Positions 46,701 to 58,470 of a DNA stretch of 64,000 nt are shown one piece after another (the stretch's first letter is position 1; each line of letters starts with the position of its first letter). The DNA is from Chionis minor. Its lineage: Eukaryota > Chordata > Aves > Charadriiformes > Chionididae. Position numbers and translations under genes: made by a program. The notes beneath the pieces were generated by a model. It searched no databases and was not told where the DNA came from. It saw nothing but the letters and a program-made list of their open reading frames with translations. Where the stretch lies: the NCBI GenBank assembly GCA_013398295.1, contig VZSF01011151.1, positions 62,974 to 126,973 of the forward strand. Direction: 5' to 3'.

Positions 46701-49700
46701 TGGACATAAAACTAACACTCGTGCCCTGTGGAGATTCCTGACTTCTGAGTCTTCCAGAATTGAATTTATTAGGCCTGTGCCTTCTACTCTAAGAATTATA
46801 TTTTCAAAGCTGCCTGAAGAAGACTTACCATCACAATGGGTGATTTGAGAAATGCTGTGAGATCAGTGTGTTAGTACTGCTAATTTATAGCGAAGAAAGC
46901 ATGTGTGAAAGTCAAAGGCTCATTACCATCAGCTCCCTGTCAGTGCTTCCTGGATGACCCATGCTACATACTACAAGTCCAATCAGGCAAATTCTAATTT
47001 ACTTGATGGTATCTACTGTCATGGCAGTAGATATGTAAGGACAGTACCTTGTAGGCCAGACACACTGACCACGAACAAAGAAGGCCACATGTGAAGTTGA
47101 AGAGGTATTTATATACATATAAACATCTCTGTGCCCATATACATGTAACCACCTAATTTAAAAGAAATAGCGGCACTGATTTTTCCTAACTATACTTTTG
47201 CTTTCACAAACAAATCAGTCAATCAACCAATCTATCTGTCTCTCTGTGTTTGTCTATACAGGGGGAAAGAGAGATCGAGACATTTAAGCAAACTAGAAAT
47301 ACACAATTTAACAGCTGTAACACCGCAAAACCATGCATGCTCTACACGCGAAAAACAAAGAAAAGAGCATTAGCTAAAGCAAGTGTTCTCAGCCCTTTTG
47401 CAGGGAGTCTTAATTTAGAAAATCTGCTCAGGAAGAATAATTGTTCCCATTCGTTATTTTGCCTGGGTGACTTTTACAGAACTGCTTTTACCATCAATTG
47501 GCAAATTCAGTGGAAGAAACAAATTACCCTATTATTAAAGCATATTTGCAGCAAACAATAGATATTCTACATAAGCTGTGCTTATCCAGCCATTTTTCCT
47601 AACAACTTCTAAGAACATTATGCCTTCATCCCAGTTTGCCTTTGTCTTACTTGCGCTTAATGATGGGGTAGATCTCTAACAGAGGATGGTCCTGCTCGCT
47701 CCGCATGTAGCCCAGTGAGTTATGTTCCAGCCTTGCCAACTGAAACGTGAGCTTTCCAGAGAGTTTCCTGTACTGTTTGCAGCTTCTGTACAGCTTAATT
47801 TCAGTGCCCTGTCACTAGTTCTGCTGGGGTTATTTTGTATCAGCATTCCTGTTATAAGCTGCCCCTGTTTTTACAGGTGGTAATAGAAGAACATTTGAAA
47901 GTTCCTTCTGGGCTAATGTTTTGCTAACTAAGGCAACTTTTGCCTATTAATGGTTTTTATTTCACTTCAGTATTTAATTAGTTTAGAAGAAAAGATGGCT
48001 TGGGAATTGACCTTAGTATACTTTTCAAAGCCAAGTATTTGGAATGAAATCCATCTTGCCTAATTTTTGGCATCTATGAGTTAGTTGTTGCATCTAAGCT
48101 ACTCATCTACAGTCCCTCCACAGTTAGTGGAAAAAACTGACCTGCCTTTTGGACTTGCTGCTTGTTCTTCCACCGGTCATAGAAGTAGCCAACTTTAAAA
48201 GAAACCATCAACGTCTAAAGATGGGACTTTAAAAAACAGGGAGTTCAAATCCAAACCCACAGTGTATTCATCTCATGAATCTTGATTTTCATTAAACTTT
48301 TAATGGAGGTTTTGAAATGCAGGTTGAAGCACAATCTTTATTCCTGTCATTTAAACTGAAAAATGTTTCATAGATCAATAACCAATGGATTAATGAGTCA
48401 CTGATGATAATAACAGCGATTTACATCAACAGTGCCCATTATCAAGAGCAATCACAAAACGCTTAGGAAGCAGATTTACAAACTGTGTCTGCTTAAGTGG
48501 TGTCAGAGGCCAGCTTCCTTCAGAAGCCAGATGGAGAAGGATGGGAAATAATCACCACTAAAGCAAATACTGAATAACAGTTGCCACACAACTGTGTAGA
48601 AGACACAGTACCTGGTTTAGATTTAAGGGTGTGAAAATAGCACTACTTCTCAGCTGTCTGAGCATGGCTACTCACTAGCAGAAATCAGGTTGGGCACAAA
48701 AGCTTTGCTGTGTTCCCTGAAAGCCACCAAGAGGCTTTTTAGACACAGTATGTTCCTAAATTGAAAGGCCCTCACATGGAAGATGTTATCACCACTAGGC
48801 TGTGAAAGCCTGCTTTCATGTGCATCATGAAGCCCTGGATTATGCTGGGCTTCATCAACAGAAAAGCAAACATGCACCACTGGAGAACAACATCACCCTT
48901 CTGAATATCTCCTGAGGCAGGCTTCAGGGCATGGGACATGGTACAAATTGTAACTTTTTAAATGATCCTAGGTCGTATGTGGTGCACTAATATAAAGGTG
49001 ACAAAAAGTGAACTGGGGACAAAGCCTGCTGACCGAACTGCAATAAAGCTCCCGTGGCAGACATTTATGCAGCAATGTTTTGAGCACTGAAAAATTTGAC
49101 CCTGGTATATGTAATACTCAGTTTCAGTAGGTAACATTAATGGTTTCTTACCCTGGTTTCCGTAGTACTTGTTGTGGACACATGCACTTTTGTCTCTTAC
49201 TCCTTGAAGGAAATGAAATCATGCATTGTCTTTGTCCTGCAATTTTTGTCGAGTCGCAGGTTCTCTAGGAATCTAATACAATCATTTTCAGTTTAGGCTT
49301 TTGAGTCTTGCAGCTCAGTCTTCACAGATGCTTAATACCACAAGCAAATAGGCAAACAACTTTTCTGTAATGGTCTAAAATACCAAAAAATTCTTTATGT
49401 TAACTACCAGAAACAGCAAGGAAAATAAGAAAAAAACAATCGAACACTGACGTGCATTTGCCATTTCTGTTTTCTTATGATCTTATCATTTTTGGATCAC
49501 CTAAGCAGATCAGCAGCTTTCCTCTCTGTATGTGTAACGGGAAGTGTCCCTGGTCTATTCCTCACCTTCTTAATGCTATGCAGACCATTTCTTCCTGACT
49601 ATATCCACAATTAAATTACACTCTTTTGCTATGAAAGCACAATGCTCAGTTATTCTCCATGCTCATACTTCTTTTATTGCTGTGAAGTTTCAGATACTCT

Positions 49701-51799
49701 GTAGCTGCTTAATTTTTCAGATCCTATGTCAGTACCTGAGCGTTTCATTTTGATTTTTGGGAAATCCCTCTGGTTCCAAGTCCCCTCAGTACCACATGCT
49801 GTGGTCTTGGAAATGCCATCCTTCCATGTCCATGTGCTGCCACTTGAACGGAAAGCATGAAGATTTACAGCGTTCCTTTGCACTAGCCTGGGAGTGACAT
49901 GGCACGTCCCCAGCAGTAGCTAGCTGGCTACAGGAACCCTGATAAACTCCATAACACAGCAATTTTGTGAACGCAGGTGGTATTCCCAAGATCCGTTTAA
50001 GTATCCTTCACACACAAATAGGCATTAGTCATCATTGCTCTTAATAATTGTGAATGTATTCAGCATTCAGCAAGATACTAAGTTTGGTAACAACTTATGA
50101 TGAGAAAGGTAATCAGCTGCCTACACCGGAAAACATGAATAGTAAGTTGAGTACAGTAGGGCCATGTAGGCCGTATGTCTCTGTGGCAGGTGCATCCACC
50201 CTGTTAAGGACCAAAACTTCTCAAAAGCCTAGAATTTCCCTGCCGCAGTCTGCAGGAAGTCTTAAACAGTTTGGTTAGAATAAAGTTTATTTTATCACCT
50301 GCCTAACTTAATTTTCTTATAAGTCTCTGTGACAATCCCCTAACAGTTATTCAACTTAAATGGTAGTGATCTTGAAACTAAGGTTTGTTTTTAAATGGCT
50401 GACGAACAGAGAAAGAAACAGTCCCCTACCTTTTCTTTTCCCATTTCCACTAGAAACATGAAAAGGTTCTCATTCATAGTTTCACAGGGAATAAAAAATG
50501 CAAGTCCATTCCCAGGAAGCAAAGAAACAAAGAGACAAACACAATACAGAAAACAAAAAAAGAAAAGATCATGAAATGTGTAAACATTCATGTGTCAATC
50601 TGGTTTGGGAAAAAATAACAACAAAACAAAAAAATATTTGCAAGGAAACCTTCCAAGGTTCCAGCATAATTTTGCTGGAAACAGCATGACTCGGGCAAAC
50701 TCCTACCTGTACTGACCATAAGTTTGCAGAGAGATGAACCACAACCTAACGACTTACACTTAATGAAATTAACAGAAATGTTGTCGCTGACATTAATTGA
50801 GTTTGATTCACCCTTATAATGTAATGCAGTTATATGCAAGCATAAAATGCCAAGAACATCTCCATAATTTTTGTAATTCTGCAGATCTCCAGGAAAACTG
50901 TCTCAAAAAAGAGTATCTTTTAAATACAATCCCTTTGGAATTCACAGGAGTGATTCTTAACTTCAGAATGTATCACTTACCGCCACCAAAGACTTAAATA
51001 CAAAACAATAATGACAAGATGCCCAGAACAAAATAGCTTAAGGCCTATAACACCATATAAGAAACAGCTCTTAATTTCCCCTGTGGTTTTCTGTAATCTT
51101 TGACACTGCATTTACATTCTGCATAGCTCTCCAATGTGTGCTAGAATCCCAGCACAGCAATATAAAACAGTTCCAAGGGGTTATATTAGGATAGTAAGGA
51201 TCTCGAAGACAATACATTAGCTATTGACAAGTTTCATGAATAATTTTATTGCATTTCTATTACTTTGTAGTAAAAATGTCTGTACAAGATGCAACATCAT
51301 TATTCTTTTCCCTTTCACTTTCAGATGATTTTCTTGATATGTCTAAAAAAATTCGTTTTCACTTATAGGTCTAAAAATCACACTTTTAGTTTGAATCTGA
51401 AATGTAATTAAAATGCACGCTTCTCTGCTGGAGCTGAATAGGCATGAAAATAAGAAATCTCTTTTTGCCCTCTTTCGTAACTAAATTTTGCTTTAATTTT
51501 TAAAAGGCCATTTTTTAAAAGTAAGAATATTTTAGTTAATAATTTAGTACTCACTTCAACTGGAGCAGTTATTAAAACTTTCAGTGACATTACAATTAAA
51601 AGTTTGAACATAGTTTTATGATCATTTCCAGCTCCATATGGTTTTCTGCTCTGAAAAGAAAGCATATGCAAAATATATATATATTTTTTTTTTAATCTTG
51701 GTATCATCACAGCATAATTCTCTAAAACTGCTAAGCAGGATTCCTAACTGATAATACGTTTCAGTGTCTCTGAGGTGATGCTCTGCATACAATGGGTCA
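43766..51799. other. Non-coding stretch, no gene recognised
   Basis: About 8 kb of AT-rich sequence. ORFs of 147 codons (43866-44309) and 148 codons (45547-45993) on the plus strand are the longest outside CR1 and the microsatellite. Neither has a recognisable domain or flanking gene structure, and the second includes the 29-bp tandem duplication. Enhancer-like AT-rich text with TGAGTCA and ATTA cores occurs near 48380-48480. A 9-bp stem-loop at 47010-47033 is noted under findings. Confidence 0.5.
45606..45663. repeat. Perfect 29-bp tandem duplication (two units)
   Basis: The 29-base unit starting ACAACATAGAATTCAGGCAG and ending TTTCTCG occurs at 45606-45634 and again at 45635-45663 with no difference. 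The unit length is not a multiple of three, so it would shift any reading frame. It is consistent with a recent replication slippage event. Confidence 0.95.
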
Positions 51800-52378
51800 G
51801 CTTGTGCAGCGGGTGCAAACCGCTGCGACTCTGCAGCTTGCAGGGAAGGCACTCTGCGCAGGACTTGGTCTGTGCCACTCAGCAGAGAAGGGATAGCTTG
51901 TCACCACAGGAAAACCTGTGTCCGATTTCTACGTTCCATCAGGATATAATTTGCCGTGAGGCCAAAGTACCTGACATCTAGCCACCTCAGGGTTGTAATC
52001 CCAGCATTACCTGCCTTGGGCAAATCTGAGAACAGGATGGGCCCAGGTGTAGATGGAAAGCACGATTTCCCCACGCGTAGCACCCAGTTATTGGCAGTTT
52101 TTCAGGGTAAATGCCAGGAGGGTACGCGATGTTGTTTAGTGGGACGAGCAGCACCGTACATCCACTTTACAGAAGTGTGCAGGATTAGAGAGAGGCAGTG
52201 GAGAAGGCTGACCTGGAGAGCAGCACGGCATTCCTGACAGCTTTAAAATAGCTATGCCCACCGCCAGTCTGATCCGGAGGGTGCCATGGCGAAGCTGTCC
52301 GAGGTACTCTTGCCTAGGGAAGACAGGAATATTTCACCCATATTGCAGTGTTTAAATAGCCGCATGGACTACATCTAA
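51800..52378 (+). promoter_or_regulatory. CpG-enriched patch with TATA-like element and short Kozak-context ORF
   Basis: CpG dinucleotides are clearly more frequent here (clusters CCACGCGTAG near 52071 and GTACGCGATG near 52122) than in the flanking kilobases, though I judge it short of a full CpG island. At 52242-52250 there is TTTAAAATA. About 36 bases further on, GCCATGG at 52283-52289 opens a 30-codon frame beginning MAKLSEVLLPRED and ending at TAA 52376-52378. Six codons in there is GAG|GTACTC, a mediocre donor. Promoter, first exon and chance are all possible. I do not recognise the peptide. Confidence 0.2.
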
Positions 52379-53004
52379 CGTTACTGATGCTGCTGATGGG
52401 GGAAGGGGCGGATGGAAGGACAGAAGGAAGGTGAGTGTTAAGATGGAGTGAACAAGGCAGAGGAGATCGTGTTTGCAGTGAACAGACCAGAAGGCACAAA
52501 GCTTTCCAGAGTCTGGAGCGTGTTGCTCAGCACAGCTGTCCCACCGTGTCCTTCCCTGCCAGGAAATGCCTGCAGGATTAGGGAATTGCTTTAGCCCTTT
52601 CAGTGGCCATGCACAGGCAGAGGAGGATAAAGCCACTGCTGCTGTCAGTCACTGTGCCCAGCCGGGGTGGTGGTCCCAAAGAGCTCAGTCTTTCTGATGA
52701 CCATGGGGTGCCCCAACAAGTACTGTGTGATAGATTTTTTTTTCCCCCAGATTTCTTTTTAAAGGAATGTAGGGAAACACTTAGGCTGTGGAAATGCAAG
52801 CACCCAAAAATTAAGGAAAGCCACATTTCAGGCTTACTCTTCCATACCTGTTAACACATCTTTCCTGTTCTGCAGCCATGAAGTCAAAAAATTAACTGTG
52901 TGGGATTTCTGCCTTATTTCATGCAAAATTTTATTGAAACAAAAGAGCAGCAAATTTCAGGAAGAGTGAGGACATTTTCAAGGAAGTCAAATGCCAAACG
53001 GAAG

Positions 53005-53095
53005 AGCTGGCTTTTAGCCCTGCCTCAGCCACAGAGGAACTCTGTGTTCCTCCGTGGTGCTAATCAAGTCACTTAACCAACTGTTTCACAAAAAC
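53005..53095 (-). mobile_element. MIR/CORE-SINE-like fossil
   Basis: The plus strand contains CAAGTCACTTAACC (53065-53078), the best-conserved part of the MIR/CORE-SINE core in antisense. It is preceded by AGCTGGCTTTTAGCCCTGCC at about 53005, like the GGCTCTGCC segment of MIR, and followed by CTGTTTCA like its CTGTGCCTCAGTTT part. The spacing is close to that of MIR. It is ancient and heavily diverged. Strand is given relative to the usual GGTTAAGTGACTTG reading. Confidence 0.5.
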
Positions 53096-56000
53096 TAGTC
53101 ATTATGCTTGATTTTATGAGTTGAATGTGCAGAAGTGCTTAACCTTCCAGAGGCAATTGAAGCCTCTGGTTGCTAAGCTTTGAACAAAAGTTGAAATACT
53201 CTGCAATATCAGTTTCTACAGTGCGGCTCATCTAAAAATAGTGTATCAATTCTTAGCTCAATGACTCTATGTAATGCAGAAATTCAAATCTCATGCATGC
53301 TTTGCACAAATACAGGGATTGTTTTTTCATGCGTTTAGATGATATGGTGAAAAGCACTACAAAAAGTAATAAATTCGTTTTCAGTGCAGTTTGACTGACT
53401 TGAAGTAATGGGATATATGGGATGTATTGAGAGATGAAGGTAAAAAATTAAGAAAAAAAAATTGATTAGGTACTCTGTACCCTGGATAGTTCAGGGCACT
53501 AGTAGAAAAAGGAGTATGTAATTAAAATTTTATCATCATGCACTCATGAAAAAGGGATAAGCTAGAGTTGCACTGTTAACTTTAATTTTAGCATTTCTTA
53601 GCCTCTTGTCTTACAAACTCAGTAACATTTTCAGGTTTTGCTAGTTTCGGTTGAGTACAATATGTGCAACACTCGACATGTGCCCTGCGGAATGTGCCAC
53701 ATCTGGTCTGCCATTGTTTTTTTGATTGAAAGTAGAACTTCTTTGAAAAACTTCAGTACGTTTCTTCCTTAGTTTCTCTTTACCCGTCTTTTAGATGAAA
53801 AAAAAAAGACAGGTTTCTTGCAGGAGACAGACCACACTTAGCTTAATTCAGCCTCTAAATTCCTGGGCACATATCTGAAGATCAGATCAAAGATCGGCCA
53901 CTTGGCACCCTTCCACTGCCTCTTACAAAGGAAAAAAAAAAGGCTGAAAGCTTAAGCATTTGCAAAACTTCTTGTTCGGCTTTAAAATGAGACTTACACT
54001 CTTTTGGTCTGAAGACAGGAATATAAAGCAGTTAAGGTCCCTGAAACAATATTTAACCATACAGTTTCCATATAACGCATAAGAAAACTTAAATTTCAGA
54101 TGGCATCTTAAGCATCAAAACATCACAGGGTATAGTATTCTTCCACTGGTCTCAATCTGGCCTAACAGTACTGTTACAGGTTATATGCAAAGAGATTTAA
54201 CCAGAATTACTCGTAAAAAACTGCAGTTTTCCTCCTGCCAACAATGCTTATTTTGTGATTGTCATGCCAGAGTTACTTTTCACTGACACACCTTCCCAAA
54301 GCCAGTTCCCATTCTTTTTCCAAAGTTTCCATTCTTTTTTTTTCTTTTTGTTAGGGAGGTCACTGCTTAGTAAGCCAGTCCTAGGTTTTTCCACGTTTTC
54401 TTTGGAACAACCTTGTTAGGTAGCTATGATCCAGCATAACTAAATTTACCTCTCAGCGTGGCTCAGGTAGGAGTGCAAAGGAGTTGCCTGTAAGAGGATG
54501 CCCTCAGCGAAGGTAGAGCTCTTACCTCACGCCATGAAGTTTACTTTGAGCTGCTCTGTTTTTCAGAGTATTTGAATGGTATTAGGTAATTATTTGTATA
54601 CCTATTTTTGTATGTCTACTTTCATGGGGAGGAAGCACTGATGTATGACTTAAGGATGGAACAACCTTATGGCTATTTTTGTTAGAAAACATAATAGATT
54701 TTATTTGTAAATATGGATAGGCTTATTTAGGGAAACTGGCTGTCTCCTGGGTAGTTCCATGGCTTCTAAGGAAAAATTCATGTTCAAGTCATGCATGAAG
54801 TAAATCAGGTAAAAATGAACAATTAGTTCGTTTTAATGCTAAACTGCATTTTAAATTGCCAAAGGAAAAAGCTGCGTTATTTCAATATAACTCCTTCTAT
54901 TTCCTTTTCTTTCCCTTCTTTTTACTGGTTTATTCATTTTAGATACTTAAAAAATAGTCTGAACATATTTTAAATCCTTTTGCTTGCCAGATATTCTCAG
55001 AGTAGCAGCAGCACGGGGACACAACATGCAGGGGAACCTCTGATGCTTTCCTGATTCTGCTTTCTCTAGCCACTGGACAAGCAGCCATGCCATGCAGACG
55101 GCCTTTAAACTTTCACACTCTGCCATTCAGAATAAGTGAAATAGAACCCATCGCTCTGCTTCCCTCTTTCCCATGACTAAGCAGAAGATTTGGCCAGCTT
55201 TTCCAGAGAAGTCGGTGCTCTTCAGCGGTGACAGGGTCAGAGCTGCTGTCCAAAGAGGTGACAGCACTTTGTCTCAAAGCCGCAGCAGTGCTAACTGCAG
55301 TAAGAACAAACCACATCAAATTTTTCCAGCTGCCTACATAGTTGGGGTTTTTTTAGCCAGCTTGAAGTATGGCTGAAGGCATACCCTAAGAAGAAGCTAT
55401 GTAGTTTATCTTAGTGATATCTGTGTGGTTTGCAATATATACTGCTAGCAAGGACAGACTGCTAGACTGCTCTGAAGCCCATTTAGAGCTGGATACGTCC
55501 AAGCTCCTCATCTTCAGCTCTTTCTTCTCAAAATTGTCCTTCCATTGCTGCCAAAACCAGAGTTTGAAAGTCAAGACAAGGAATCTATAGCAGGATTGAT
55601 AACAAAGGCAAGATGTTCTGGTGAGGTTGACAAATATTAATAGAAGGAATAAATGCAGTGCTCTTCCTGAGTCACTGGTGTCAGAGGGTCCAGCTGACTC
55701 TTTCAGACATGTATTCAATGATTCAGCGAGCAGCCTAAGCCTAGAAGTTCAGGGAGAGAGGATATGACAGTGATGGTGCGCTTTTTCACCATTTTTATAT
55801 TCACTGCATGACAAAATTATAAGCAGCATTGCTCAGGTGTCCTATGACTGGAAGGCCCAAAGGTGGACATTTTGGTCCAATTCTGCATGTAAGTGGACAT
55901 TAGGCTGGCAATGCTCACAATAGATTTAAAGATTTGCTGCGCTTTTTTAAAAATTTAGGTTTTTTCAATGTTGAATAACCTAAGTAGTCTGCACAATTGA

Positions 56001-56575
56001 TTTGACCCTAAGTCCTCTTCAGTCTTCTGCGAGACACCACTGGCTTTTGATGAGACTCTGGATACATACAGAATAAATATGAATGCCCTCCAAAAATTTA
56101 AACTGTGACAGGACTAGTTTCAAGCTATGGCACTGTAATAGTGGTTTAGACTCAAGCATAAATGTTCGTAACACCTTTGTGAAAAACGTTTACTTCAGGC
56201 ATTTAGGTTTGCCCTGCCCCAGCAATCGCTCCCTTATGGGAAGACCCTCAGACAGTGGCATAAGCACAGAAGTTTATTTGCATATACTTATTTTCAGGGG
56301 TGCTGTCTTAATTTCAGGATCACAAACATGAAAATGAAACATAATTTTTAAGCTTTTAATTATACACAAAGGAGACAAGTGATTCAGAGCAATATGTGTA
56401 AGATAAATATAAATAAAACTTCCACTTTCATTTCTTAGCAAAAATCACAAGTCACAAGTGTGAGCTGAGGTTAGATCCTCTTAACAGATTTTAAGGAAAG
56501 GCTGGAGAGTGTTATGGTAACTGATGAAATCTCTAAGAAAGCTAAAATTTGATATCTCTAATAAAATCTCCTCTT

Positions 56576-56830
56576 TCACAGCTTCCGATTAGGGGACCAG
56601 GAAGGAATATTCCGTATCTTTAGAGCATCGCCCATGTTTGGTTTACTCCAGTATAGATTTTTTGCAACTTCTTCATCTCTGCCAAATGCCAGAGTTTGAA
56701 ACTGTTGCGCGGAGCCTGTGGTGCTGCAGACGTCCTCTGCAGGGCTCTGCCCGGTTGTTTTCTGCAGCAGACAGGGAACCCAGAGTGCTGCCCATGCAGC
56801 CAGACTCGCAGTGGCTTTCATGCTGCTGTT
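56576..56830 (-). other. Minus-strand ORF with signal-peptide-like N-terminus
   Basis: From 56872 on the minus strand, a 98-codon frame runs to TGA at 56576. An internal ATG near 56819 with A at -3 gives MKATASLAAWAALWVPCLLQ followed by KTTGQ, a good-looking signal peptide (short basic start, hydrophobic core, small residues before a plausible cleavage site). The rest (60 residues, one Cys after the leader) matches no family I know. The segment has more CpGs than its neighbours. A possible donor (CTGGA|GTAAAC) occurs within it. It could be a first exon of a secreted protein, or chance. Confidence 0.2.
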
Positions 56831-57970
56831 ACGTGATATGGCTGCCCATCTGGCAGCTTGACCAGCACACACATTTTAACTGGCTGTGAACTAAGCCCAG
56901 GAGCAATAGGCTTATTCTCCCATGCCAATGATTTCTAGATCTTTATTTTCTGATGTATAGTTTTATAAATATCAGGCTACTGAATGTATGCTTTCCAAAG
57001 CTGTTGCTAGATGCTTTTTTTGGGTTTTTTTTGTTAACCAAGACTGTGTTGCAAACATATGACTATGGAACTGCACTAATTATGGAATTAGTTCCAATTT
57101 AATGTCTGGTTTATCGTAGACCTGTTTATGGATAGGCCAAAAGCTGTTCTGGCAAATTAGCAGGAAATGGGAAAAAGAAATATCAGTATGAGCTTCATAA
57201 CTGTTGGCATTAACTGTGCCTTACTTATGCTCTACTTTAATGATGTTGTTTTATTTTTCTCATACAAAAAGCTGGTATAAGAAGCCTCTAAATCTGGTAG
57301 AGCTATTGAGTTCATGATGAAAATAACATTAAGCTAATGTTCCCTGCTTATTTCAGCAATAGAGTAGTGGTGCTATTGGATCATTAAAATGTTTTAGAAA
57401 GTTTAGCAGACAAATAATGGTGACAAAATGTCTTTAGGACCTGTGGAATCTTGTTCAATCTTGTTCACCATCTTATAAAAACACGAATTAAGCCATCATC
57501 TTCCAGCCTAGAAAGCCCACAGTTCCCTTTTGTCATTGAGAGATGTATTTTAAGACAGTAACAGAAGCTACCTGTATCTTTTAAATAATGAGTAAAGTAG
57601 AATTATACAAGGTTTGGAAGAACTTACTTTCCTTCTATAAGGCATTTAAAATGCAGTTCTTGTCTCTCATTTTCTGCTGTCTCGGGTAAATGCAATTGCA
57701 AGTGGCAAACCTAATGGGGGCAAGATAATTTAACATTATGTTGCCAGCTGTGGCCAGGATTTGGTCACATACTTTCTATTGGCTCCCATTAAGATAACAA
57801 ATCTTGTCCATTTCCTACTGCATTAATAATAATGTTCACTCTTGTTTAGATTTGGCTCTGTTTTGCTGCATTTTTAGTTGTATCCACAATGCAGACTAAT
57901 TGTACTCAGCTGTACGCATCCTGGTTGCTGCCAGCCTGCATGCATGGATTTTCTTTGCATGAAAACTGGA

Positions 57971-58000
57971 GGGCAGAGAGGGGAGGGGGGCAAGGGGGGG
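57971..58000 (+). other. Canonical G-quadruplex motif
   Basis: Four G runs lie within 30 bases: GGG (57971-57973), GGGG (57980-57983), GGGGGG (57985-57990) and GGGGGGG (57994-58000), with loops of 6, 1 and 3 bases. This fits the G3+N1-7 rule on the plus strand. It lies about 300 bases upstream of the exon-like segment at 58294, in an AT-rich neighbourhood. Confidence 0.85.
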
Positions 58001-58293
58001 TGCCATGGTGTCAGGCTGCAGTCGCAGTAGGTATCTGGATCTGGAACTCCCAAAGCTCTCCTAGGACCTGTCGTCTAGATCAGGCCTGCATGGACGTTCT
58101 GAACCGAGAGCTGAAAGTGAAAAAAAATCACTGACTTGAAATCTGAAACTTAACGATAGTACATAAATATACTGACTAGACTTCAAAGCAAATGAGTGGT
58201 TAGCTCCCTGCTTGATGTAATGTTTTGCTTTATAGATTCAGGTATTGGAAACTGTCTTTGTGCAGCATTTAAATTGTTTCTTTTGTTTTTCAG

Positions 58294-58470
58294 GTGGAAG
58301 TTGGCTGAAATGTATCACATCTAGGGAAGGAAGAGTCATTCCCTGATGGCTGGCCAAGAACTAGCAAAGACAGCAGCTGCAGAGGCAGCTGGAATTGCCA
58401 CCCTCACAGATGGAGTCAAAGTGCTCGGCTGCAGCTGAAATAGGAGACAATGGGTGAAAACAGAAGGAAG
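58294..58470 (+). other. Exon-like segment, possible 5'-UTR or first coding exon
   Basis: A strong acceptor (TTGTTTCTTTTGTTTTTCAG) ends at 58293 and a donor AAGGAAG|GTAAAATA begins at 58471. The 177-base segment is purine-rich. It holds two short ORFs, one of 30 codons starting MAGQELAKTAAAEAAG and ending in TGA, and then a good-context ATG (GACAATGG at 58447-58454) that would leave MGENRRK before a phase-0 donor. The pattern resembles a 5'-UTR exon with upstream ORFs. It is not recognised, and could equally be a lncRNA exon or chance. Confidence 0.22.

Larger units (their letters stand above)
52379..57970. other. Mostly non-coding stretch
   Basis: It includes a MIR-like fossil (53005-53095) and a minus-strand signal-peptide-like ORF (56576-56830), both listed separately. 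Minus ORFs at 55113-55319 and 55386-55718 (110 codons) show no recognisable domain. The first has a hydrophobic start, MMWFVLTAVSTAAALR, but the same bases also look like a pyrimidine-rich acceptor. I see no other repeat. Confidence 0.5.

Noticed and set aside
55113..55319. Minus-strand ORF with a hydrophobic start, faintly like a peptide-hormone precursor
   Set aside because: The resemblance is a few residues only, with no dibasic-flanked hormone sequence and no second exon. The hydrophobic start overlaps what looks like an acceptor tract.
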